This document shows positions 8,861-20,729 of a DNA stretch of 64,000 nucleotides, piece by piece. The stretch spans positions 1,552,987 to 1,616,986 of the forward strand of contig JXTB01000006.1 of assembly GCA_002914805.1 (NCBI GenBank), read 5' to 3'. Below the pieces are notes generated by a model. The model made no database searches, had not been told where the DNA came from, and saw only the letters and a program-made list of their open reading frames with translations. Within the stretch, counting starts at the first letter, position 1. The number at the start of each line of letters is the position of its first letter. The position numbers were made by a program, and so were the translations under genes. This stretch comes from Parasponia andersonii (lineage: Eukaryota; Streptophyta; Magnoliopsida; Rosales; Cannabaceae).

Positions 8861-11800
8861 TCAAGCATGCAAATCTTTGTTTGAGTCCCATCCAGGGGCC
8901 CTTTGGGCAATGGTATCAATTACTACCTCACTTCCATTTCCCACATTAATTAGAGGATCAGATTCTTCCTTTGGCTGGAAAATTTCGAAGCAAATAAAGA
9001 GTTAGAATATCAACCACAATGACTAAGATATAAAGAACAATAAAGCAAGCCAAATTCAAGGGAGGGGGGGGGGGGGAGATAACAAAGAGCTGACCATAAC
9101 CTGGGATGATTGCAATGCTGCTTCATTAGCCTTTTTCTGACTCTCAAAAGTGCAAAAGTAGGAATAAAGAATCATCCCAACAAGGGCAATCATAATGCCT
9201 AAGATGTTCCTCCAGTTGAACGGGTCATGAAGTAAAATATAACCAAATGCCAGTACAAGGCATGTCTTCAGATGTCCAAGAACCTGATAAGTGACAGGGG
9301 AGGTCTTTCCAATAACAAGAAATGTGCTAAAATTTACAGAGACAGAGATCAGGCAGGACAGAATGATAAAAACCTGTAGGCAGATAGTGCATAAGAAATT
9401 GCTGGTATAGTCAAAGAAAATGAGAAAGATTAAGTTGCTAACAAAATTCTTTCAACTCTCACCAGCACTTGAGTTGTATAGTTGAAAGCAAATACATTTT
9501 GATTAGTCAGAAACCGATCCAAAAATGGGCCAGTTATTAACAAGGACCCTGATTGATATGGACATGATTGATAGAGCAGTTGGGTTGAAGAGACCTTGAA
9601 TTTCTTCTGGATTGTATTAGTCATCTAAAATGAACTGGTTAAGAAATTAACAAGACACATAAAGAAACCAAAATAAGCTGATATTTAAATCATTAAAACC
9701 ACATCCTACATCTAATGATCATTCATGCAAAAGAAAAACGGATCCTTCCAGTAATCAAAAAAGTTACAGATTTGTCAAACTCTTCAAGTATATGGATACA
9801 ACAAACTTCCAGGCCCAAATCATCGGACACAAGTTACTGTCAATGTGCCTTACAAGACAGAACTGCTAAAATGCAAGATTCCATGTAAGTTACTTGTGTA
9901 GCCCATTTACCACTAAATAGAGGGGGGATCATACTTACATAGATAGCGCTTAAGGCCACCAGTGCAGGTAGGTAAAGTACAGTGTTATTATAGGACTATA
10001 GAAGCAATTATCAGATACTAAGCATCCATGTCCTAGAAAAGTATAGTTAAAAATCTATATTACTCGGGTATAATTTTTTGATAAAAAGTGAAGAAGAGAC
10101 ATGCCTAAAACATTAACAATCATTCTGGGAAAGACACGAAGTTATCATTTCTATTTCAAAGGAAACTTCGGAAGGATACAATTTGAGCAACGCATGTTGT
10201 GACAATTGCAAGAAGAGACAATATGGAGCCTAGTGCATTGAGTTGAACGTCAGTAATTGTTGCAATCCCAACACCAAGGAGGAGAATAAGAAGAGATAGC
10301 TGAATACTCCTACTGCAAATGACAATAAACTGCATAAGTGCAGCTTAATGTTATAAGAAAATAAGAAACACAACAAGATTGAATGAATAAAATAAACTTC
10401 GTGTAAGCTGATTGATTAGAAGTGGTTTCAATAAAGATTTTCTCACATGAAAATTCATCATAGGAAACAAACTGAATGACGATCAAGTACAACATATGCA
10501 TCGACAGTAACCTCTAAAGAAGTCTATTTAATATGTTTAGGTGTGCCCTCATGCAGTTTCTATGAATTGTAAGGAAAATAGTTATCTTTCTATACGAAAT
10601 GGATTGACACTCAATTTCTGCATCTCTGCACTAAATTAGAATCATGAATCATGGCAATTATATGAAACAAATCAAACTTGTATAACTACACAATGTCTTT
10701 CACAAAGTGAAAAAGTGTGTGAACAAATGGTTGCGCAATCATGATCGCAGGAACAGTCGATAGGGAGTTAACTTTACCCGTATACGTTCATAGTGAAGTA
10801 CTCTTATAAGGAAATTTTAAATCAAGGAGCAGAGAAACATATCCTAATTCCTGACCTAACTATCAAAGTCAAGAGGGTAAACATTTATCAAGAGAAACCT
10901 GAATTTTTTTGCAAGGAAAATGGTCTCCAAGAGTACAGTACAAGGGATGATTGCCAACTTAGTCATCTGGAATGCAAAAACAATAGAGCATTTCAGAACT
11001 AGTTCTAACATCAATGAACATACCCAAAAAACAATAAATAAAGAAATATACCTGATAGAAACCAACAGAGTTAAATCCCAAGCTAAGGTTTAAAAGCCCA
11101 ATTGATATGCCATTAAGAACACCAAAGCCCATAACGGCCTTTCGATCGAAAGGTTTATGTTCAAACAGCTTCAATCTTAGAGCCACATGAAGGGAACAGA
11201 AGGTGACTAGAAGATGCCAGCTTGTCAAAGTTGTAGCTGCACAAGATAAATTTTTTCCATCAACTTCCACGAAGAAAATCACTATCATCACCATGTAAAA
11301 TGTAATCACAATTTACGATTATTCATTTCCCATCAGTTTTTGATGGACACCTTGGTGGTCTTTATAAAAGGCTGATATGCAATATAAGTGATATAGAACT
11401 GACATCTTTGTAGTAATATATCTTAACAACCATAACACATTTTCAGCAATATATACTGAGTCAGTATTGTTTAGGCATTATTAAGCCATCCTGTGCTTTA
11501 CGTAGGTTACTAGTAGCTGACCAAGACAAGCAAAGTGATGTCTTGTATTTACAAAAATTAGGGAATTTTGGACAAAATTAAGGTTAGATAAAACTATTAT
11601 GATGTCCTGAGCATCTCCCTCAAGGAACAAAAACTAGCTCAATTTCAAACTCATGATTCCTCAATCAGTTATCCAGAACTAAGGGCATGTCTTCATGAAT
11701 ATCGAAGACAGATTTGTTAAGTTAGAAGTCAGCAACTTCATTACTACATCCATGGTTCCGTCAAATAGAAAACTGACTAAGAAAACACAAGAGACTGCAT

Positions 11801-12670
11801 TATTTGATAATACCAAAACATTCAGCCACAGACTTAAAAGTGAAGTTCAGATTTTGAGACTTTATTCTTGTTTGATATCTGCATGATTTGCCTTAAATCA
11901 CTATAATAAGATTCTTAAATTCTGATTCAAGTCAAGTAGAGCAATGGAATTAGAATTTCAGAAGTCCAACAGATGTGTATATAACAATACCAACAAACCT
12001 AGGAACCAAAGTCCCAGTAATTATCCCAGAATTTGCATACTAGGTCAATTCTCAATTTATTGCGCAATAATTAAAACGCCACTCACCCAAGTTCAAATAC
12101 CATTTTTAGAACTAAAACACAAATTCTAATTATCCTTCCAATACACTATTTTGCATTTCCAAATTACGCTCTTTTGGCAGCATATATATATAAAGTAAAT
12201 ATTTATAATAACAATAATAGCAATAATTAGTGGCTTCTTTTCGGTTCATCAATCAGGTACCCAATATCTACAATTTAGTTCCTAATCCATACGCTTGTCA
12301 AATTAGCTGCTTTCAAGCCATAACCACGACTTTATTTATTCACTATCAAGATCATTGTCAAGGAAGAAAAAGACCCAAACGACATTAGAATGTAACGATA
12401 CAGACTAAAAGACAAAGGTGAAAAACTCCATAGCAAAAAAAAAAAGACAGATGAAAACGAAAAGTATAATAATATAATATATTTTCCAATAATATTTATT
12501 AAAAAAAAAAAAAAAGAAAGAAAGAAAAGAGCAAGCTCTAGTTAACTACCAAAATTGAAACCCAGTGAGCTAATCAGAGCCTTGTTGCAAATCACGATAG
12601 ACACTGATGAAACTACTGAGAGAGTCAACGCTCCAACCGTACCCAGCTGAAACCTCTCGCCTTCACCCAT
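8861..12670 (-). CDS. UXT: Golgi UDP-xylose transporter (UXT family), seven coding exons, 351 aa
   Basis: Nucleotide-sugar transporter of the plant UXT group (triose-phosphate-translocator/DMT fold), which moves UDP-xylose from cytosol into the Golgi for xylan and xyloglucan synthesis. Minus-strand exons: 12670-12550, 11236-11052, 10966-10899, 10312-10180, 9624-9463, 9373-9101, 8974-8861; all GT-AG with matching phases and an open spliced frame. Recognised blocks: VSIVICNKALISSLGF, TSWHLLVTFCSLHVALRLKL, GFGVLNGISIGLLNLSLGFN, TNTIQKKFKVSSTQLLYQSC, GKTSPVTYQVLGHLKTCLVL, and the C-terminal WDSNKDL motif. Multiple hydrophobic helices are evident, about ten by family. Intron 6 (9100-8975) contains a 13-base G run on the plus strand (9064-9076). 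Three of its exons or exon pieces, 1 and 5 clearly, recur as relics at 36.9-37.9 kb. Assignment to the UXT clade is by remembered family sequence; substrate is inferred. Confidence 0.95.
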
Positions 12671-12679
12671 CTCTCTCCT

Positions 12680-12817
12680 CTGCACAAAATGGCAATTAAA
12701 GACAACCCATGATCAAATTAAGCCAAATCATGAAACGGGTCATCGACAAAGTCATTGTTCTCTTCATAAAAATGAGAAACAATAAACTTACAAATACAGA
12801 GAAGAAGTGAAACTCAC
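12680..12817 (-). other. Probable 5'UTR intron of the UXT gene
   Basis: On the minus strand a strong donor CACT|GTGAGTTTC (intron from 12817) and an acceptor TTTTGTGCAG|AGGAGAG (intron to 12680) frame a 138-base intron ending 9 bases before the ATG. The donor neighbourhood is also conserved in the duplicate near 38.08 kb. Exon 0 and the promoter would lie at about 12818-12960. Confidence 0.6.
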
Positions 12818-12959
12818 AGTGGCTTAGCCAAATTAATACTGGAAATTAAAGTCCGGATTTGTATTTAAAGTGATGAAAGAGCTAGATCTGAAGTTGTAAA
12901 TGCTGTCTAGGAAAAAAAAAGAAAGTTAAAATTCAAATATTGATTGATTGAGGAGTCAC

Positions 12960-14300
12960 TGTGGTTTGGCTAGTAGTAGTATTGCTGTGTTTTTTTATTT
13001 TTTTTTTATTTTTTTTTTTATGGTTGTTGATTTTGACAAGAGAACAACACCTAACAAATAACAATATTCTTCCCAAAAAAAATAAAAAATGAAAAGAGAA
13101 TAAAAAAACGAGCTGAGTCTCAGTTCAGATGCTTTGGTGGGGCCTTTCGTCTTCTTTGGTTCTCTCTTTCCAGGCCGATTAGTACGGCAAAAATAACTTA
13201 ATTTTTTTTAAAAAAAATAATATTTAATCAATAATTTTTACTTATTATAAATTAAAAAAAATTCTTACGGTTATTTAATTCCTACCTTAATTTATTATAA
13301 ATTAGAAAAAAAATACAATCCTGTCTCAATATATAATAAATTTTCACGTCTGTTCAACGACGAGCTAATTTCAGCTACAGTCGACTCTAATTCAAAAGAC
13401 GAAGCCGTTTAATCGACTCATTTAGTCATTATCGGCTTCTATCTCTGTCTCAATGTACTGTCCTTCCGGACCATCCGGTTCTCTCCGTGGACCATAGTCC
13501 GTTATATTAATTGATGGTTATATTAAATTGAAGTGTATTTTATTTATTTTTTATTTGTTATTTATGTGTTATTTTATTTTGAGCATGTGTTTATGGTTCT
13601 AATTTGTTAATACCCTTAAAAATAATAAATAAATTTTTTTGTGTTAATAATTTGAGAACGGTTGGGATTCCATCTTGGGTCTTTTTCAGAATCTTTATCA
13701 AGTGGGTTTATTCTGAACTTGGCTTTTGGTGAGGAAAATAATTATGAGGGCATAGATAAATAGAAAATGACCAGGAAAGCATTTTTCTAAATTTTCGTAA
13801 AATTCTCTTTTGAAACATAAAAACTTTTATTTTTGTCAACAACCTATCCTCTAAAGTTACCTTAAATTTAGAGAAGTTTCAATTTCAGCGCCGTTTAGAT
13901 TATATACATTCAATTTCTTTTTACATCACAAAAATAATTTTAAATAATAATATGCTTTTTTCTTTGTATATTTCTTATATTCTAAAAATTTCTATTTTTG
14001 TGCATTCTTTTTTTTTTAATGTCTAATATGCAATGTGAATAGAATTAAAAATTAAAAAATATCAATAACTTACAGTTTTTTCGGAGAGCTAGTATTAATT
14101 AAAGAAATGAAAGAAATAAATTCTATTTGTAGATACACTTTACTTTTAATCAAAGAGGAGATTTGTTCAATGAAATGAAGCAAGCTACAAAAATTTTATG
14201 ACCACCATAAACACACCACAGGCCACAGCAGAAAATCTCAAATTACTGCAAATTTATTTAATTTTTTTATACTCTTTTTCAAGGGGAATAAATAATTATG
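12960..14300. other. Intergenic region upstream of UXT
   Basis: AT-rich with T runs (about 12990-13020). No gene, RNA or repeat with clear ends seen. The right limit is the target duplication of the solo LTR. Confidence 0.5.
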
Positions 14301-17300
14301 TGTAATTTTTTAGGAATTCCTAAACTTACGACCTTAGTAAAATTATTATTAATAGACTTAGTGTCAAATTTTAATAAGTTTATGTTTGCAAATACTTGAA
14401 ATTATGTGTGTAGTATTATTTTAATGTTAAATTTTATTATGTGAGAAAACTATAGTTATTCCTTATTTTAATTTAAAAATGCTTAGTTAGTTTTCCTTAA
14501 TAATAAATTAATTCTACAAAAATTACATTATGTACATCAATATAACATAATTAAGAATGTGATATATTTATATTATATTAAAAATTATTACATTTTATTA
14601 CCTAAAGTTAATAGTTGTACCAAAATAGTACCATTCCATAATTTGAATGGCTAGGATTTAAGTATACAAAAAATTAAGTAGACAAATCAATCTAATAGTA
14701 GAAAATAAGTTGTAGAAAAAGATGAAGACTAATAAAGTTTTATCTTAGGGAGATAATAACTATAAATTAGTATAATAGAAAAGAAAAAAGATAAAGTTAG
14801 TGGATAAGTCTTAAAAAATAAAATATAGACAAAACTAATTGATAGCTTTTATTTCTAAAATAATTCAAAAGATAGGGAAAGAAAAATGATAATGGAAATA
14901 TTTTTTAGAAATTAATTGCCATAATTCAAAGTAGAAGACATAGACAAAACTAATTAGTAGCTTTTGTCTCAAAAAAAAATCAAAATGTATGAAAAGGAAT
15001 AATATAGTGGAGATTTTCTTTAGGAGCTAGTGATATTAGATTCCAAATAATTGAAAAAAAAAATATTAGAGACAAAAGTAGTGGATGAGTGAAAAATAAA
15101 GTAAAAGATAAGGTAATGGAATAAGAAAAGAAGATATATTAACAAAATTAGTAATGATGGTACTTAGATTATTAGATGGAATGTGAAAGTATATATTATT
15201 GGATACCTCCTATATAGATGACCTATAAATAGATCTTTCATTTGACAATTGGAAATTCATACTTAACCTTCCAATTACTTAGCCAAAACTATCTTCATTT
15301 TTTCCAATTATCCTTTTTCAAAAAAAAAAAAAAAAACCTCTTTCTATTTCACTTTCTTCCAAACCCACAAGAACTATAATGTTTTACCCATCTTCCTTGT
15401 TTTTCCTATGAAGACTCTAGAAATTAAGAATTGTAATCAAGAGAAGAGAGTACCTAGTTTTGTGATGGAGACGTAAGGAAGAAGAAGAAAAGATTTTAGA
15501 AAGTAAGTTGCACAAACACATTTAAGGTTATTGAGATTTTTAGCTCTAAAATTATAAGAAGTTTAATTTTTAGTATTTTGATTTCTAATAAAATATTGAT
15601 ACTTGGAAAAGTTTCAAAACACTTCAAAAAAGAAAATTCAAGCTTGGAAAGTAAATATTCTCTCACCTTACTTGTTATGTATTTAAATAGATTCTATAAA
15701 AGAATAAATAGATAATAATATATTTGATCTACTTTAGATATTATATAATTAATATTATGTTTAGACTTATTTTGTTGATTTTTAAGCCTCTAAATATGAA
15801 TACTTCATAATAATAAAGGTTAAATAATAATAATAATAATAAAATCAAAATGACTAAATACAAAAGTGGAAGATTTTTAAGTATAAGACCCTAAAATAAA
15901 ATATGCATGAAAATATATCAAGCTTAATGATTTAGACTTAGATCCTTAAGAATAAATTTTTACCCATTAAAAATGCTTTTTAAAAATTAAAAATGTTTAC
16001 TCAAAAATTGAAGGGACTAAAATGCCAAAACTTTGAGTATTTAGGTCAAAAGTATAATTTTGACAAAATATGGGTTAAATATGCGAGAAATTTATTTTAG
16101 GCAGTTTTAAGACTATATTAAAGTGTAAAAATAAATAAAAGAAGAATCTTTAACAAAAAGATAAGTTATAACTCAATATTTACCGTTGAATGACATAAAT
16201 ATTAGAAATCTTAAGACTATGAGCAAAAATATATATTATAAAACTTGAAATTTTGAGTTAGAAATTTTGTACAAAAATAAATAGAAAACTTTATTTTAGA
16301 TCTCTAATTGGGATAAAAAAATATTTACTTAAGTTTAAGACATAAAATCAATTATAGGAAATAAATAATATATGTCTCCAATTGTATTTAGCCAAAGTTT
16401 AATTATGGACAAAAAAAAAAAAGCGTGATCAATGTCTAATAATATTTAGCTCAAGTATGATTTAAGATTTTAAATCTGTATAGCCATTAGTGTGTTTGAC
16501 TCACTTATTATATTATGATTCTTAATTACGAATAAAGTAATTAATCAAGAATAATTCAAAATAATTGATAAAAAGAAATATATCTAAGGAAACTTAACTG
16601 ATTTAGAATGATATTAATCAAATCAATAACTAAAATATGTATACATTACGGCAAATCTTCGACCTCGTAATTAATAAGTGGAACTAAGATGGTTTGAAAA
16701 TATTTCATGTTTACAATATGATATGTTTGAAATTATTTCATATGTTAACTTATCTTTATTTGATTATTGTATGGCCTATGTATAATGTATGCTTATAAAG
16801 ATACATTTCCTATGCTATAAAAATGATGTATGCTTACTTTACAATATTATTATGTAAAAATACTTTAGCATACTTTAACAAAGAAAATTCTATGATAGTA
16901 GAATATAAGTTTGGGTTTGTTGTTAAAGCATACCTACTCATGTTAAGAGAAGACTAAATAAGATAAAAAATTTAAAAGTGTTGTACCAACCTCCACTAGG
17001 TGAGGATATCCGAGGGAAAATAAGATCGATCTCCCTTAAGTGAGGATTCCTAAGGAAATGTATGTTAAGATTATGACTGTGGGTATTTTCAATTGGATCA
17101 CTCCCCTAGTTATCCATTTGGTAGTGCACACTCGGTATATACACCAGGACCCATAAGAAAAATAAAAAACTTTGTAATAAACAATGAGATAAAATAATAA
17201 TACAATATCTTATAATAAAATAAAAGTAATGATTTCATAAAACAGCATAACCGGACTTTCATAAAAGATCGTTTGTTTATAAATAAAATATTTTGTAAGA

Positions 17301-18023
17301 ATTACATCATATTTGCTGAGCGAAAACTCACGTTTTATGAGTATCCATATTATAGATAACAAAGGAAAAAAAATCTCTGGTTTGTTTGATGGGTTAGTGG
17401 AATCGAGGCGGAGATGAATGCAAAGCACAAACAATGGAATACCGCCATCAAAATTACTTCCACATATGTTCTTATTATGAGACAAATGATTTCAATTATG
17501 TAAGCTTGATGTTGTTTAAAAACATACTTATAACTTAGCATTTTATTTCACAATGCATGGTTTTATTAAATTGAATTTGAAAATATATTTCAATTGAGTA
17601 GAGTTTAAATGAATATTTTTCAAAAGAGCTAAAAGAAAAAATATTTTAATTTAAATAAATACAAAATACAAGGAATTCTTACAAAATGACCTAAATTATC
17701 TAAACAGAGCTTGAGATTTAAGTGGTCTGTATGTGACCATCCTCCTCTACTGGGAGCTCTTTATGGTTATACATTATTTAAATCACCCTAAAAAAAAGTT
17801 TATAAACAAATTTAAATAAAGGTTGCTTAACCATCGAGAAGCATTTTACTTGTTTTCAAAATTATCAAATTAAGTAAATGATTAGTTATGAATATAAATC
17901 TCTTAAAAAGAAATAAAAATATAAAAAAAAATTTGTCATGAATTTTAACGTCTAAATTTTTCTTTTCAAATAAGTAAGCTAAAAATATAAGAAGTTATTG
18001 GTCCAAAAGGTCGGGCCATTACA
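14301..18023 (+). repeat. Solo LTR of a gypsy chromovirus family (3.7 kb) with 5-bp target duplication
   Basis: Begins TGTAATTTTTTAGG and ends GGGCCATTACA, terminal inversion TGTAA/TTACA. It is flanked by TTATG at 14296-14300 and TTATG at 18024-18028, a perfect 5-bp target duplication, and no internal domain lies inside, so it is a complete solo LTR left by LTR-LTR recombination. The same family occurs at 56894-60574 (reverse orientation, attached to a chromodomain fragment, which defines the sense strand) and from 63354. A TATA box TATAAATA lies at 15224-15231 in sense orientation. Plenty of AT-rich sequence and many small stops; no coding gene. Confidence 0.9.
15224..15231 (+). promoter_or_regulatory. 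TATA box in the 3.7-kb solo LTR
   Basis: TATAAATA in CCTATAAATAGATC, sense strand of the LTR. The equivalent stretch in the reverse copy near 59.7 kb is also a TATA-type sequence (GCTTATAAATAGATC on its sense strand). Confidence 0.5.
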
Positions 18024-18353
18024 TTATGACATATGAAAGATTTTTGTTTTTCGTTCCACCTAGCATTTTTTTAAAAAAATTTGTTTAATAATATATATAT
18101 GTATACAAATTATTTATATTCTTATCAATATAAATAAGAGGATTGATTTTTGTTTTCTTCTACGATGTGTTTGTGCTTTTTTTTTTTAAAAAAAAAGAAA
18201 ATCTATTAAATTTTCTATGAATATAGATTGTCTTATATATATATATACACATATATTTACACATTATGTTTTAGATCTTTCTTTATAAACTCTTTTTTTA
18301 GTCATCTTATTCTTCATCTTACTCCATCCTCTTTCTTTTCTTTTTTTTTTTTT

Positions 18354-19033
18354 NNNNNNNNNNNNNNNNNNNNNNNNNNNNNNNNNNNNNNNNNNNNNNN
18401 NNNNNNNNNNNNNNNNNNNNNNNNNNNNNNNNNNNNNNNNNNNNNNNNNNNNNNNNNNNNNNNNNNNNNNNNNNNNNNNNNNNNNNNNNNNNNNNNNNNN
18501 NNNNNNNNNNNNNNNNNNNNNNNNNNNNNNNNNNNNNNNNNNNNNNNNNNNNNNNNNNNNNNNNNNNNNNNNNNNNNNNNNNNNNNNNNNNNNNNNNNNN
18601 NNNNNNNNNNNNNNNNNNNNNNNNNNNNNNNNNNNNNNNNNNNNNNNNNNNNNNNNNNNNNNNNNNNNNNNNNNNNNNNNNNNNNNNNNNNNNNNNNNNN
18701 NNNNNNNNNNNNNNNNNNNNNNNNNNNNNNNNNNNNNNNNNNNNNNNNNNNNNNNNNNNNNNNNNNNNNNNNNNNNNNNNNNNNNNNNNNNNNNNNNNNN
18801 NNNNNNNNNNNNNNNNNNNNNNNNNNNNNNNNNNNNNNNNNNNNNNNNNNNNNNNNNNNNNNNNNNNNNNNNNNNNNNNNNNNNNNNNNNNNNNNNNNNN
18901 NNNNNNNNNNNNNNNNNNNNNNNNNNNNNNNNNNNNNNNNNNNNNNNNNNNNNNNNNNNNNNNNNNNNNNNNNNNNNNNNNNNNNNNNNNNNNNNNNNNN
19001 NNNNNNNNNNNNNNNNNNNNNNNNNNNNNNNNN
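18354..19033. other. Assembly gap (680 N)
   Basis: Run of N directly after a T run. Any reading frame across it is an artefact. Confidence 1.
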
Positions 19034-19188
19034 TTTACTTGATCAATTTCCTTTATATATTTCTATAAGATCTCGTTTATTTTGGCTTCATGTAATTGTA
19101 TACAAATTAACAATAGCTTTTATTATTTCTTCTTCCCACTTTGGTGAAGAACGAGAAATCGAAGAAAAAAAAAAGGGCATTTAAGTCA

Positions 19189-19917
19189 TGTTTGGTTGGA
19201 AGTAATAGAATGGAATGAAATGAAAATAATTCCAAAATGATCTAATTCCATCGTTTGGTTTGAAAATCCAAATAAGAAATTTTTTTCCATTAGAATGAAA
19301 TATGGTGGAATTCTATTCCATCCAATCTTGAGTGGAATAAGGTTGAATAGAATCGAATACCATTTAATTAAACCATTTAATTAATAAAAAATAATTAATT
19401 AAATAAAATAATAAAATAAAGTAATGCTAAATGTAAAATAATTTAACAAAATAATAAATTAATTAATAAAATAATTTATTGAAACAATAAAATAATGCTA
19501 AATGTAAAATAATAGAATAAAATAATAATTTAATGAAATAATAAAAAAATAAAATAATGTAACACGTAAAATTTTTTAATAAAATAATACTCTAATTAAT
19601 AAAAAATAATTAATAATTTATTTAAAAATTATAAATTAAATAAAATAATGCTATATGCAAAATAATTTAATTAATAAAATAAAATAATTTATAATGTTAA
19701 ATCATTTAATTCATAAAATAATTTAATGCTAAATATAAAATAATTTAATAAAATAATAATTTAATCACTGAAAACTAATTAATAAGATAATATAATGCTA
19801 AATGTAAAATAATTTAATGAAATAATTGAATGCTAAATGTAATTTAAAATAATTAAAATGAAGAGTACTTTTGTCATTATACAACTAATTCCATTTCTTT
19901 TCATAGTTAACCAAACA
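19189..19917. mobile_element. Inverted-repeat element with AT-rich minisatellite core (about 730 bp)
   Basis: Ends are TGTTTGGTT (19189) and AACCAAACA (to 19917), with longer inverted similarity just inside (AATGGAAT words at both ends). The core, about 19420-19850, is a degenerate tandem array of the words AATGCTAAATGTAAAATAAT and AATTTAATAAAATAAT. No coding capacity; target duplication not evident. A hAT-like or unclassified MITE. Confidence 0.6.
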
Positions 19918-20729
19918 TAAGAATATTTATTTTGTTATTGATTCCAACACTTTAACTAAACAATATTATTACATTATCATTGTTTTTCATTTCATTCTGA
20001 TTACTATAGCCATTACCATTACTATTATTATTCTACTACTACAACTAAATGAACTCTTAGTTCAAAGAGAATAAATATTAAAAAGGATGCACTTATAAGA
20101 AGAGATAATTATTTTTATGAATTTTTGAGATAATTAAAATATTCAAACTATTGATTTAATTGTTATCTTTAATTGTTAGCAGGAGTAACACAGAAGTAAG
20201 AAATGAATACAAATTAAAAGGAGACTGAAAGAAAAGAAATTGAAAGAAGCAAAAAATAATATCAATGGAAAAAACATTAAAAAAAAAGTATGACCGTAGA
20301 ACAATGAAAGAAAGGAGTGCATTTGTCAATTTTCATAGCATTTTTTTTATTATCTATAATTTTTTGTCTTTCAGTAAATAATAGGGACGTCTTTGTGCTA
20401 CTTGGAGGTGGTAATATTGCTTTCCTCGAAATTATAAATGTACATAGAGGGATTATGCATATACCTCGTTTTGGTATGAAAACACTGTGTTGATTTATAA
20501 AATGACTAAAATAGATATTTAAGAAAAAAGAAAAAAGAAAAACATTCCATCTTTATTCTACTTCTTTTTCAATTTTTTAGGAGCATTCTCATTCAAAATT
20601 CCTCTTTATTTCTTACTCTTTTTTATTTATTTTATGTGAAATTCATTTCCTTTATTTCTAATTTCTTTGATAATCTCTTTAATCTTAAATTAAAGATTAA
20701 AGTAGAGCAAGTGAAATTTCTTGGACTGA

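Noticed and set aside
18228..19184. Long reading frame of 318 codons
   Set aside because: Almost all of it is the run of N in the assembly gap; the real bases are AT-rich filler.
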